NCBI RefSeq assembly: GCF_004339665.1
Contig: NZ_SMMU01000001.1
Location: 62,001-126,000, forward strand
Length of the DNA: 64,000 nucleotides
DNA from: Azotobacter chroococcum
GTDB taxonomy: Bacteria; Pseudomonadota; Gammaproteobacteria; Pseudomonadales; Pseudomonadaceae
Direction of reading: 5' to 3'
Shown here: in pieces, positions 43,031-51,854 of the stretch
How positions within the stretch are numbered: position 1 is the first letter of the stretch
Layout: the number at the start of each line of letters is the position of its first letter
Made by a program: the position numbers and the translations under genes
Notes under the pieces: generated by a model
Told to the model about the DNA's origin: nothing
Databases searched by the model: none
What the model saw: only the letters and a program-made list of their open reading frames with translations

Positions 43031-44130
43031 CACCCTACCAACGCCTGCTCCTCGAGCTGCCGCAAACGCCCGCCACCTGGCTGATCACCGGGGTGGCCGG
43101 CTTCATCGGCTCCAACCTGCTGGAAACCCTGCTCGGACTCGACCAGTGCGTGGTGGGCCTGGACAACTTCGCCACCGGCCACCCGCGCAACCTGGAAGAG
43201 GTCCGCCAGCGGATCGCCCCCGAGCGCTGGGCCAGGTTCCAGCTCATCCGCGGCGACATCCGCAACCTGCACGACTGCCGCCAGGCGCTGATCTTCGTGC
43301 CAGCCGCAACGGGAAGCCCGCCCCGCCCGGTCGAGCACGTCCTCCACCAGGCGGCCCTCGGCTCGGTGCCGCGCTCGCTGGAAGACCCCATCGCCACCAA
43401 CGCCAGCAATGTCGACGGCTTCCTCAACATGCTGGTGGCCGCTCGCGACGCCGGGGTCAAGAGCTTCACCTACGCCGCCAGCAGCGCCACCTACGGCGAC
43501 CACCCCGGCCTGCCCAAGGTCGAGGAGCAGATCGGCAGACCGCTCTCCCCCTACGCCGTGAGCAAGTACGTCAACGAGCTGTACGCCGACACCTTCGCCC
43601 GCAACTACGGGTTGCCCTGCATCGGCCTGCGCTACTTCAACGTCTTCGGCAGGCACCAGGACCCGGAGGGTGCCTATGCCGCGGTGATCCCGAAATGGAT
43701 TGCGGCGATGCTGCGCGACGAGGAGGTGTTCATCAACGGCGACGGCAGCACCAGCCGTGACTTCTGCTACGTCGACAACGCCGTGCAGGCCAACCTGCTC
43801 GCCGCCTGCGCCGGAGCCGAAGCGCACAACCAGGTCTACAACATCGCCGTCGGCGAGCGCACCGACCTCGAACAGTTGTTCCGGAAGCTGAAGCAGAGCC
43901 TGGCGAAAAACGGCGTGCGCTACGCCAAGGCGCCGCGCTACCGCGACTTCCGCCCCGGCGACGTGCATCACTCCCTGGCGGACATCGGCAAGGCGCAGCG
44001 CCTGCTGGGCTACGCCCCGCAATATGACCTGCAGGCCGGCATCGCCCAGGCCATGCCCTGGTACATCGCCCAGAACCTCGCGCCGGCGCCCAGCTCATCC
44101 TGGCCGCACACGCAACTGGCCGCACGATGA
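43027..44130 (+). CDS. tviC: UDP-N-acetyl sugar C4-epimerase (TviC/WbpP type)
   Basis: A 367-residue extended short-chain dehydrogenase. Motifs: [16 protein letters not shown] (GxxGxxG near residue 22), the catalytic SSATYG serine, and YAVSKYVNE (Tyr-x3-Lys). The extra N-terminal segment before the Rossmann fold ([20 protein letters not shown]) is typical of TviC/WbpP, which act on N-acetylated UDP-sugars. It starts in an ATGA overlap with tviB. With TviB it converts UDP-GlcNAc-derived sugars to the galacto form. Confidence 0.92.
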
Positions 44131-44137
44131 CAGGTGA

Positions 44138-45970
44138 ATGCCCTTCACCAGCCAACCTCTTGACCATCGGAGCAAGCCCTTGCCCATGCACGATACCGCC
44201 CCTTCACTACGCCATATCCTCGAACGCCTCTACGCCCATCTGTCCAGACGCCGACGCCTCCAGCTGCTCGGCCTGATCCTGCTCATGCTGGTCGGCATCC
44301 TGGCCGAACTGGCGACCTTCAGCGCCGTGCTGCCCTTCCTCGCGCTGCTGGCCGACCCGGAGAAGGCGCAGGACTATCCGTTGCTGCAGCAGCTGTTCAG
44401 CCTGGTCGGCTGGCGACACGAGAACATCCTGCTCCCCGCCAGCCTGCTGTTCGGCTCGATGGCGGTACTCGCCGCGCTCATCCGCATCACCCTGACCTGG
44501 GCCAGCAGCAAGACCACCCACGGCATCGGTTACGACCTGGGCGTCGAGGTCTACCGGCGCACCCTGCTGCAGCCCTACCGCTACCATGTGGCGCGCAATA
44601 CCAGCCAGATCATCGCCGGCATGGGCAAGGTCCAGAGCGTGGTCGGCGGCCTGCTCATGCCGCTGATCAACGCCCTGATCGCCAGCCTCATGACGCTGGC
44701 GATCTTTACCGCCCTGATCCTGATCGACCCGGCAGTCGCCCTCGCCGCCGGCCTGCTGTTCGGCCTGCAGTACCTGCTGGTCAGCCTGGGTACCCGGCGC
44801 AAGTTGCGGAAAAACAGCCGGATCATCGCCCAGGCGCACAATGTTCGCCTGCAGGCCATACAGGAAGGTCTCGGCGGCATCCGCGACATCCTGATCGACG
44901 GTTCCCAGACGCCCTATGTCAAGCGTTTTCGCAAGGTCGACGCCGACCTGCGCAAGGCGCAGGTGACCAATGCCTTTCTCGGTGGAGCGCCCCGTTACCT
45001 GATCGAAGCCATCGGCATGCTCTCCCTCGCCGTGCTGGCCTATGGCCTCAGCCAGCGCGAGGGCGGCCTGGCCGCCGCCCTGCCGGTACTGGGCGCCCTG
45101 GCGATCGGCGCGCAGCGCCTGCTGCCGCAGATGCAGCAGCTCTATCACTGCTGGGCGACCATCATGGGCAGCCGGGGCAATATCGAGGATGTAATGGATC
45201 TGCTCGCACAACCCATTCCCGCCGAGTACCTGAAACGGGAACCGCCACGGCCAATACCCTTCGAGCGGAGCATCGAGCTGCGGGACATCTGCTTCCGCTA
45301 TTCTCCCGAAGGTCCCGAAGTGCTCCGGCACCTGAACCTGGAAATCGCCAAGGGCAGCCGCGTCGGTTTCGTCGGCAAGACCGGCAGCGGCAAGAGCACC
45401 ACCCTGGACCTGCTCATGGGCCTGCTGGAGCCCACCGGCGGCCAGATCCTCATCGACGGCGTCGCCCTGACCCCGGCCAACCGGCGCGACTGGCAGGCCC
45501 ACATCGCCCATGTGCCGCAGAGCATCTACCTGTCCGACACCACGATCGCCGAAAACATCGCCTTCGGCGTCGAACGCCGCGACCTGGACTGGAACCGCCT
45601 GCGCGAGGCGGCCGGCAAGGCGCACATCGCCGAGTTCGTCGAAGGCCTGGCCGAGCAGTACGACACCCGGATCGGCGAACGCGGTGTGCGCCTGTCCGGC
45701 GGCCAGCGCCAGCGCATCGGCATCGCCCGCGCGCTCTACAAGAAGGCCGACGTGCTGATCTTCGACGAGGCCACCAGCGCTCTGGACAACCTCACCGAAA
45801 GCCATGTGATGGATGCAATCGACAATCTTGGAAGCGATCTGACCGTACTGATCATTGCACACCGCGTATCGACGCTCAGCAATTGTGGCTGCATATACGA
45901 GCTTGAAGGTGGGACTCTGTTGCGCATAGGCAATTACCAGCAGATCTTGTGTTCGCCGATCAGTTCCTGA
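44138..45970 (+). CDS. PglK-like ABC exporter/flippase, permease fused to ATPase
   Basis: A 610-residue ABC half-transporter (MsbA/PglK type), functional as a dimer. About six membrane helices cover residues 40-330. The ATPase has Walker A GKTGSGKSTT near residue 405, signature [15 protein letters not shown], Walker B VLIFDEATSALD and the H-loop IIAHR. In this setting it most likely flips the lipid-linked oligosaccharide. The start could also be the Met at 44186. Base composition becomes more AT-rich in the last 200 bp, where the following low-GC genes begin. Confidence 0.9.
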   Translation: MPFTSQPLDHRSKPLPMHDTAPSLRHILERLYAHLSRRRRLQLLGLILLMLVGILAELATFSAVLPFLALLADPEKAQDYPLLQQLFSLVGWRHENILLPASLLFGSMAVLAALIRITLTWASSKTTHGIGYDLGVEVYRRTLLQPYRYHVARNTSQIIAGMGKVQSVVGGLLMPLINALIASLMTLAIFTALILIDPAVALAAGLLFGLQYLLVSLGTRRKLRKNSRIIAQAHNVRLQAIQEGLGGIRDILIDGSQTPYVKRFRKVDADLRKAQVTNAFLGGAPRYLIEAIGMLSLAVLAYGLSQREGGLAAALPVLGALAIGAQRLLPQMQQLYHCWATIMGSRGNIEDVMDLLAQPIPAEYLKREPPRPIPFERSIELRDICFRYSPEGPEVLRHLNLEIAKGSRVGFVGKTGSGKSTTLDLLMGLLEPTGGQILIDGVALTPANRRDWQAHIAHVPQSIYLSDTTIAENIAFGVERRDLDWNRLREAAGKAHIAEFVEGLAEQYDTRIGERGVRLSGGQRQRIGIARALYKKADVLIFDEATSALDNLTESHVMDAIDNLGSDLTVLIIAHRVSTLSNCGCIYELEGGTLLRIGNYQQILCSPISS

Positions 45971-46229
45971 CGATTTTTCAAAGATGCTTGAGGTTTTGGT
46001 GGCTTGCCGTGCCGAATGCCGGCCACTGCGACAACAGGGATAAAGGCTCGTCGACCAAGCTCCAGGATCTCCCTGGAAGCACATCCAGCACGCAGTAAGC
46101 ATTTGTAGGCCTCTATATTTGCGACTTGGTCAGAAGGTGCAATCGAAGGAAGCATATGGAAAGCCAGGGCAGTGCACACCACATGCTGAATCAAGCCTCC
46201 CTTTATCCAAGGCAACACACGCCAACAAA

Positions 46230-47168
46230 ATGTCAGACATCAAACACACAATCAGGGAAAAAATTCCCCAGCGAGCGCTCCTTCTTCACAGAAAGGTCCA
46301 GAAACTTCTACACCAGAGACTCCCCGATCAACTTTTCTATCAGCGACAATACTTTCTGCTATATGGAAGACACTGCAACTTCAAAAGACCACAACACTTT
46401 ACCGAGAAAATATTCCACAGAATGCGTTATCCCTCCCCCATATTTTCCGTCCTGGCCGATAAGGTTTGCGCTCGTGATTACATAGCAAAAACCGTGGGCA
46501 GCCAATATCTGCCCACCCGCTATCTCGTCTGCGAACAGGTGACGGTGGAAACCTTCGAAACGCTGCCAGACAGCTTCGCGATGAAAGCCAATCATAGCGC
46601 CGGGCAAGTCATACTGGTTGTCGACAAGCACCAGGAGAATTTACAGAGGCTGGCGCAGACTGCCAATACGTGGCTGAAAAAAGACTATTCCCGGACCTTC
46701 CGGGAAAAGCATTACGCCAGCATCCAGCCCAGGATAATCTTCGAAAAGGCCCTGCTTTCCAATGGCAAGCCACCGGACGATTACAAGTTCAACGTATTCA
46801 ACGGCGAAACCGGCAGCCCCCCTTATGTATTCATACAAGTCATGCAGGGCCGGTTTGAAAACCTAACGCAGAATCTGTTTCTCGAAGACTGGTCCGCTGC
46901 CCCTTTCAATCGCGTTGAAAAGAAACCCAGCACAGACCCGCATCTAGCATATCCTCCCAAAGAACTACCGGAAATGCTCGACATCGCCAAAAGGCTGGCG
47001 GCTCCTTTCAGCTATTTGCGGGTGGACCTCTATCTTTATGATGGAAAAATATATGTTGGAGAACTAACTTTCACACCAGCTGCTGGCGAGTTTAAATTAT
47101 CACCTCCAGAATGGGATCTAATACTGGGCCGAAAATTCGGCTGGCCTGAAAAACTGCCATCTGCCTGA
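46230..47168 (+). CDS. TupA-like ATP-grasp protein, first tandem copy
   Basis: A 312-residue ATP-grasp protein of the TupA-like family found in surface-polysaccharide loci. Family features: the N-terminal KRPQHFTEKI and LADKVCARDYIAK, the Lys-containing ATP-binding strand FAMKANHSAGQVILV, ASIQPRIIFEKALL, DYKFNVFNG and the C-terminal RVDLYLYDGKIYVGELTFTPA. TupA-type proteins are thought to attach an amino-acid or glutamyl group, or otherwise decorate the polymer; the reaction here is unknown. The start at 46230 is chosen because it aligns with the second copy. No clear ribosome-binding site is visible. About 55% or less GC. Confidence 0.85.
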   Translation: MSDIKHTIREKIPQRALLLHRKVQKLLHQRLPDQLFYQRQYFLLYGRHCNFKRPQHFTEKIFHRMRYPSPIFSVLADKVCARDYIAKTVGSQYLPTRYLVCEQVTVETFETLPDSFAMKANHSAGQVILVVDKHQENLQRLAQTANTWLKKDYSRTFREKHYASIQPRIIFEKALLSNGKPPDDYKFNVFNGETGSPPYVFIQVMQGRFENLTQNLFLEDWSAAPFNRVEKKPSTDPHLAYPPKELPEMLDIAKRLAAPFSYLRVDLYLYDGKIYVGELTFTPAAGEFKLSPPEWDLILGRKFGWPEKLPSA

Positions 47169-47292
47169 CCGACTGGAAATGACAGGTTACTACCACTTCA
47201 ACCTAACCCGGCACCCTGTCTCGCAAGACCTAGCCACCTGAATGCGTAAAAGCTTGCTAAAGATCAACATACACAGTACGTACGATAGAAAA

Positions 47293-48231
47293 ATGCCAAG
47301 CATCAAAGCATCGCTCAGGGAAGTGCTTCCCTACAAGGCTCTCATCTTTCACAGGAAAGCCCAGAAACTCCTGGATCTGATCCTTCCCGAACCGATCTTC
47401 TATCAGCGGCGCTATTTCATACTCCATGGAAAGTTTTGCAGCTTCAAAGAGCCCAGGCGTTTTTCCGAGAAAATCTTCCATAGGATGCGCTATCCTTCCC
47501 CTATATTTTCCATCCTGGCCGATAAGGTTCGCGTCCGCGACTACATAGAAAAAACCGTGGGCGGCCAATATTTGGTTCCCACCTATCTTGTCTGCGAACA
47601 AGTGACGGTGAAAACCCTCGAAACGCTACCCGATAGCTTCGTGATGAAAGCCAACCACAGCTCCGGGCAAATCAGAATTGTCACCGAAAAGCACAAGGAG
47701 GATCTGGAGGCACTGGCCCGGATGGCCAATGACTGGCTGAAAAAGGATTTCTCCAAACTGGCCAGAGAAAAACATTATGCCAGCATCCAGCCGAAAGTCA
47801 TCTTCGAAAAGGCCTTGGTCTCCAATGACAAGCCACCGGACGATTACAAGATCAACGTATTCAACGGTGAAACCGGCGGCCCCCCTTATGTATTCATACA
47901 AGTCATGCAAGGCCGGTTTGCGAACTTGACGCAGAATCTGTTCCTCGAAGACTGGTCCGTTGCCCCCTTCAAGCGTGTTGAAAAAAAAGCCGGCACAGAC
48001 CCGCGCATACTGGCCCCTCCCAGACAACTTCCGGAAATGCTCGACATCGCCAAAAGGCTGGCGGCCCCCTTCGGCTATCTGCGCGTGGATTTCTATCTGT
48101 ACGATGGAAAAATATACATCGGCGAACTGACCATCACCCCGGGTGGAGGCGGCTATAGACTCAGCCCCCCCGAATGGGACCTGATATTGGGCGACCGATT
48201 CGGCTGGCCCGAAAAACCGCCTCCGGCCTGA
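47293..48231 (+). CDS. TupA-like ATP-grasp protein, second tandem copy
   Basis: A 312-residue paralogue of the preceding gene, similar over its whole length; the shared blocks include RMRYPSPIFS, ADKV, YLVCEQVTV, VFIQVMQGRF and FLEDWS. Start chosen at 47293 to align MPSIKASLREVLPYKAL with the first copy; an ATG 17 codons upstream (47242) is possible but its extension does not align. The gap of 124 bp between copies and the lack of overlap suggest a recent tandem duplication. The C-terminus (FGWPEKPPPA) matches the first copy. Confidence 0.85.
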   Translation: MPSIKASLREVLPYKALIFHRKAQKLLDLILPEPIFYQRRYFILHGKFCSFKEPRRFSEKIFHRMRYPSPIFSILADKVRVRDYIEKTVGGQYLVPTYLVCEQVTVKTLETLPDSFVMKANHSSGQIRIVTEKHKEDLEALARMANDWLKKDFSKLAREKHYASIQPKVIFEKALVSNDKPPDDYKINVFNGETGGPPYVFIQVMQGRFANLTQNLFLEDWSVAPFKRVEKKAGTDPRILAPPRQLPEMLDIAKRLAAPFGYLRVDFYLYDGKIYIGELTITPGGGGYRLSPPEWDLILGDRFGWPEKPPPA

Positions 48232-48326
48232 ACGACATCCCCCTCAAAACTGCAGCGAGCCGTCGAATACCCGTAAGGCAAAGGCATTCGCACCCCGATC
48301 CAGGCAAAAATACAAGGCGATTCATT

Positions 48327-49307
48327 GTGAAAATCTCAATTGCCATCGCTACCTGCAATGGTGCCCGACACCTGCCGGGACAACTGGATAGCTTTATCCG
48401 ACAGAAAAAACCACCTCACGAAGTTGTGATATGTGACGATGGATCCAGCGACTCGACCATGGCGATTCTTCACAAATTCCAAAAGAACGCCCCATTCGAG
48501 GTAAGAATCGAACAAAACCCGAACCGACTCGGCTACAGGAAAAACTTTGAGAAAGCCATTTCGCTTTGCACCGGCGACTTCATTTTCCTGAGCGACCAGG
48601 ACGACTACTGGTTCGATACGAAAATTCTGGAGATGACCAATCTGTTTTCAGCTCGACCGGACATTTACGTCATTTACACCGACATGGTCATCACTGACGA
48701 AAATCTCACTCCCTCTCGGCAGACACAGTTGGGCAATATCCTCGCCCTTGGCTGCAGAGCCGAAACCTATGTCTCTGGGTGTGCCACGGCCCTGCGCCGA
48801 GACTGGCTTTCCATCGTGCTTCCAATGCCTACGGAAGTCGCGGCCCATGACACCTGGATCCACAACCTGGCCTCGGCCCTTGACGTTCGGGCTCTTTGCC
48901 TGCCGCCGCAACAGTATTATCGCCGCCACGACAAGAATGTATCCCAGTGGCGTGCCAGCAAACCTGAACAAATGAATTCACTCGACTCCATCAGGATCTA
49001 TGGGCTTGCCGACAAGACTGCGGCCTGGCGCCGGGAACTCAAAAGAACATGCTGGACCCGAAAGCGGCTGCAGGAAAGCACGGAAAACCTGAAAGCGCTG
49101 GGACTATTGTCACGACAAGCGACAGCCATACAGAAGCTGGACCGCAGAATAAGCGCACTGGAAGCCAGAATCCAGAACAACACGCAAAATCGGCTGAAAC
49201 GCTTCCCCAGGATAATGAAGCTCTGGCTAAGCGGCGATTACAACAACTTCTCCGGATGGAAGAGCGTACTGAAAGACATTATCCGCCAACAATCGAATTA
49301 CTCGTAA
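48327..49307 (+). CDS. Family 2 glycosyltransferase, first of a paralogous pair
   Basis: A 326-residue GT-A enzyme. It begins with a GTG at 48327 preceded by AAGGCGA, giving VKISIAIATCNGARHLPGQL. The nucleotide-binding region VICDDGSSDST and the DxD-like FLSDQDDYWF are visible, and HDTWIHNLA and YYRRHDKNVSQ resemble rhamnosyltransferase-type GT2 enzymes. The C-terminus ends in LWLSGDYNNFSGWKSVLKDI, shared with the gene at 55715. Donor and acceptor are unknown. It is the last gene before the cassette islet. Confidence 0.9.
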   Translation: MKISIAIATCNGARHLPGQLDSFIRQKKPPHEVVICDDGSSDSTMAILHKFQKNAPFEVRIEQNPNRLGYRKNFEKAISLCTGDFIFLSDQDDYWFDTKILEMTNLFSARPDIYVIYTDMVITDENLTPSRQTQLGNILALGCRAETYVSGCATALRRDWLSIVLPMPTEVAAHDTWIHNLASALDVRALCLPPQQYYRRHDKNVSQWRASKPEQMNSLDSIRIYGLADKTAAWRRELKRTCWTRKRLQESTENLKALGLLSRQATAIQKLDRRISALEARIQNNTQNRLKRFPRIMKLWLSGDYNNFSGWKSVLKDIIRQQSNYS

Positions 49308-49611
49308 TCAGCCCAACTCCGAAACACCCCTGGCAATGAACATGAACCGTAAGTAGCACGGCACTGGTCCACTCCACCATAAGTAAGTGCCTGAAGAAAA
49401 ATAATCCGACATTTTCTCGACGCATGCCCACGCAAGTCCCTGAAATACCTGGGCTTGCGTTGGCATAGGCAGCGGAAATCCAGGAAAATTTCCTTTCATG
49501 TACTTAACGCCCCGAAACGGTCATCACGACCGCGAAACCCTCGGCCTAGACAGGAAGAGCGAGCATGACCAGAAATATTATCCACCACGCCTGCTCGGGT
49601 AGTTATGCACC
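49308..49611. other. Non-coding stretch before the cassette array
   Basis: No convincing gene. It holds one copy of the 43-bp direct repeat (49333-49375) and an imperfect hairpin at 49424-49466. The frame from ATG at 49565 (MTRNIIHHACSGSYAPVGV) is only 19 codons and may be the remnant of a gene cut by the cassette insertion. That is speculative. Confidence 0.4.
49333..49375 (+). repeat. Direct repeat A of the ugd leader (left flank of islet)
   Basis: This stretch of about 43 bp matches 52475-52518 with around six differences and a one-base gap; the shared core includes AACATGAACCGTAAG and AGCACGGCAC. The other copy lies just upstream of ugd, so the pair flanks the low-GC islet. Confidence 0.7.
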
Positions 49612-49923
49612 AGTTGGTGTCTAATAGTAGTTAACCAACAATATCCACCATTGGGCGTAGGGAAACGTAAATGATGTGGAATCAATCGCCGAAAAACCGA
49701 AAAAAACAGTTATACCCAGCACGGGGCTCCGGCGGAGCATAACGAAGTTAATGCACACGCCGGAGCCCCGTGCTGGGGAAGAGGCAAATTTTTCGATTTT
49801 TATTGCGCTTGAGCGCCTACCCCATTTACAGCCCGCTGCGCGGGACGGAGTGTATTGTCGGCTAACTAGTCGCTCAAACACACACTCGCAAAAAGCGCGC
49901 GAGCGGTGTTTAGCTCCATTACG
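49612..49923 (+). mobile_element. Probable first gene cassette, without a clear gene
   Basis: About 310 bp between a possible insertion point (GTTATGC at 49612) and the core site of the first attC. The open frames on both strands (about 83-86 codons) have no domain or good start and overlap the repeats. A perfect inverted repeat sits in the middle. Cassettes without a gene are known. The left boundary is inferred. Confidence 0.45.
49715..49777. repeat. Perfect 20-bp inverted repeat in the first cassette
   Basis: Positions 49715-49734 are perfectly complementary to 49758-49777, with a 23-base loop. The arms are GC-rich in an AT-rich setting. It could be a terminator, an unusual recombination site, or the ends of a tiny mobile element. 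Confidence 0.8.
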
Positions 49924-49929
49924 TTAGGT
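49860..49929 (+). other. attC site 1 (integron cassette recombination site)
   Basis: A 70-bp imperfect palindrome with the outer cores GGCTAAC (R'') and GTTAGGT (R', matching GTTRRRY). The inner arms pair AAACAC-A-CACTCGC on the left with GCGAGCGGTGTTT on the right, leaving one unpaired A, the extrahelical base that directs strand choice by IntI. The R'' core differs from consensus at one position. Confidence 0.75.
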
Positions 49930-50169
49930 CTGGTCTTGATTTCTGTGGGCTCTGTACTTTAATTACCAGCACCGTGCTATTTTTGGCTTTGCCAACGTGC
50001 CAGTTCTGGTAGTTCCATTTTTAGGCGTTTAGGTTTGTGTCCTGTGTTAGTTTGCAGCTTACTTTTCTGAATGGCTCTGCAACTTTGGTGGGGTATTTTG
50101 GTTATTTGACAGGGGGCATTGGTATTCCCCTAATTCAGGCATTAAGCGCTCACAAATAGGAAAACACAA

Positions 50170-50520
50170 ATGACTGACATTTACTTTGACATTCCTTTCT
50201 TTAAAAGTCTTACCTCATGTGAGGGGTGGGACATAAAGAATAACTCAGGAACACACTATCATGTTGCCAGAGCATTCTTTCGCTTGAATTCGAGACATCT
50301 TTCTGGGCCAGCAAGTATTGGAAAAAAGTTTGACGTATTAGGAAAACCAGAGGGAATGACTAAAGAGCGAATAAAAACGGTTGAAATCGAGACCGAAATA
50401 TTCCAACAAACTGAAACTATTGAAAAATCAATAGTTGAAACTGAATCAATCGCAAAAATATTAAATGAACTTACCGGGCATTTTGGAGATGGAAAAACTT
50501 TAAGGTTGGAGGGAGAATAA
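50170..50520 (+). CDS. Cassette-encoded hypothetical protein (116 aa)
   Basis: An AT-rich gene starting MTDIYFDIPFFKSLTSCEGW after a GGAAAA ribosome-binding motif. No signal peptide or membrane helix is visible. The C-terminal half is rich in Glu, Ile and Thr (VEIETEIFQQTETIEKSI), suggesting a helical or coiled segment. No family is recognised. It lies about 240 bp after attC1 and 20 bp before the next cassette gene, so the two may work together. The base composition differs sharply from the host. Confidence 0.6.
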   Translation: MTDIYFDIPFFKSLTSCEGWDIKNNSGTHYHVARAFFRLNSRHLSGPASIGKKFDVLGKPEGMTKERIKTVEIETEIFQQTETIEKSIVETESIAKILNELTGHFGDGKTLRLEGE

Positions 50521-50540
50521 ATCAGGAGCAATCATCTAAA

Positions 50541-51141
50541 GTGAAAAATATTTTTAATGCCGAATTCAAAACAACAAACTCATCAAGAAGTCGTCAGCTT
50601 GTCAGATATGAATTCAAAGATACAGTGCCACTAGATTTTAAAGATCGTGTATGCGGAGTAGAGACTTATCAAAAAAGCTTAGCAATTTTATATTTGATTC
50701 AAATTGATTTTTTAAATGTCAAGTACGAGAAAAAACTCTTCGGGCTGCGAAAAAAAAATCAAAAAATATCCCTTCCCAAACAGCTACAAAGCGCAGCATC
50801 CGAACATTATAAAACTTGGGGTTCCTCTTGCAGCTATTGAGTATTGGTCACTGCTTCCAGAAAGCTCGCTAATAATTAAGGATTCAGATTACAATCCAGA
50901 CGTGCTAGATGACTCTGAAATAATAATAAGCCCCCCTGATCCAACAATAAAGCACCGCCCTTACTGGAGCACTCTAGTAATCCCTAGCTTATATCAACTT
51001 GCTAACGTGGCTTTTCCAGTAAAATGGATAAATCTAAAAAACTTGAACTCTACAAAAGAAGAGTTAATGAAAATTGAATTGGGAGAAGCAGAACAAACAG
51101 CCTGGTGGTTTACGCATGGCCCAGGTAGAAACCATGCCTAA
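50541..51141 (+). pseudogene. Cassette gene interrupted by a frameshift at a run of nine A
   Basis: A GTG-initiated frame (MKNIFNAEFKTTNS) runs to about codon 72, where a run of nine A at 50750-50758 occurs. After the run, the good frame is one base away: removing one A gives a continuous protein of about 199 residues that goes on KKYPFPNSYKAQHPN, IEYWSLLPESSLII and ends in TAWWFTHGPGRNHA at 51141. In the current reading the first frame ends at 50840. No domain is recognised. It may be a true pseudogene, a sequencing error at the homopolymer, or a slippage-controlled gene. Confidence 0.6.
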
Positions 51142-51146
51142 TAATA

Positions 51147-51153
51147 GTTAGGT
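51147..51153 (+). other. Possible cassette core site GTTAGGT (degenerate attC)
   Basis: GTTAGGT matches the R' core and is identical to that of attC1. It follows the stop of the previous gene by 5 bp. A convincing R'' partner is not visible upstream; the best inner pairing is TGGTTT with AAACCA inside the gene's 3' end. A truncated or very degenerate attC is possible. Confidence 0.35.
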
Positions 51154-51214
51154 GCTGGAGAGCCGGGTGGCTAGGAACGATTCCATCTAAGCCATGAAAT
51201 ATTGGAGGCGAGCT

Positions 51215-51769
51215 ATGTTAATTATTTGCATCACCCATGCAGACGCGCGCCGAACTAAAGCATCACACATATTCCGAAGTCTGACCGAGCAGGGTCGAGA
51301 AGAGGTGAGGCACGCTGCCAATCGGTTTCAAGAACTCGCGATGAGAATCCTACGAGATCAATACGATAAAAAGCTAAGCATCGAAAGAATACTGAGTTCA
51401 CCCAAGGCCCGCTGCATCGAAACCGCCCTCCTGTTTGCGGATGAGCTACGGGATCTCACGAAGACGTCTGACATCAGCATTAGCGAGAAGCTGGATGAGA
51501 AACAAGACGGAATATTAACTTCTGAAGATTTGGTCTCAGTGATTCGCAACGAGAATTCCCAAGCAATATTGATTGCATGTCACGGTGACCTTGCGAACGC
51601 TCTGCCGCCATCTGCACTACGTTCACAAGAGAATCAAGGTGGTTGGTTCAAACAACGTCCGGTATTTGCACTTATCGATTATGATCCTGAGGCGGGATGG
51701 GAAAGCGCAAAAGTGTTGTGCTGCGAGGGCTATGAGGCTTCGCCATGGAAAAACCTGTCAGTCTTCTAG
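51215..51769 (+). CDS. Cassette-encoded histidine phosphatase superfamily protein
   Basis: A 184-residue protein related to phosphoglycerate-mutase-type histidine phosphatases. The chosen ATG follows a strong GGAGGCGAG. The N-terminal catalytic segment reads LIICITHADARRTK; the usual Arg before the catalytic His is replaced by Thr. The other family blocks are present: LTEQGREEVRHAA, ILSSPKARCIETALLFADEL, and a second His in ILIACHGDLANALPP. Activity is uncertain with the altered RHG motif; it may be a phosphatase of SixA or Ais-like size or an inactive relative. Confidence 0.75.
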   Translation: MLIICITHADARRTKASHIFRSLTEQGREEVRHAANRFQELAMRILRDQYDKKLSIERILSSPKARCIETALLFADELRDLTKTSDISISEKLDEKQDGILTSEDLVSVIRNENSQAILIACHGDLANALPPSALRSQENQGGWFKQRPVFALIDYDPEAGWESAKVLCCEGYEASPWKNLSVF

Positions 51770-51777
51770 TCGTTTGC

Positions 51778-51849
51778 ACCTAACTCGGCACTGCACCTGA
51801 CGGAGATTTCGCTACGCTTCATCCCCGCAGGTGAGTTTTAGCGTTAGAT
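51778..51849 (+). other. attC site 2 (integron cassette recombination site)
   Basis: A 72-bp imperfect palindrome with the outer cores ACCTAAC (R'', matching RYYYAAC) and GTTAGAT (R', matching GTTRRRY). The inner arms CACCTG and CAGGTG pair perfectly. Past them an unpaired A is followed by further pairing (CGG-GAT region), the normal attC design. It lies 9 bp after the histidine phosphatase stop and directly before the next cassette gene. Confidence 0.85.
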
Positions 51850-51854
51850 ACCCA

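Noticed and set aside
49621-49927. Frames of 86 (minus) and 83 (plus) codons in the first cassette
   Set aside because: Both run through the perfect inverted repeat and the attC site and lack a family or good start.
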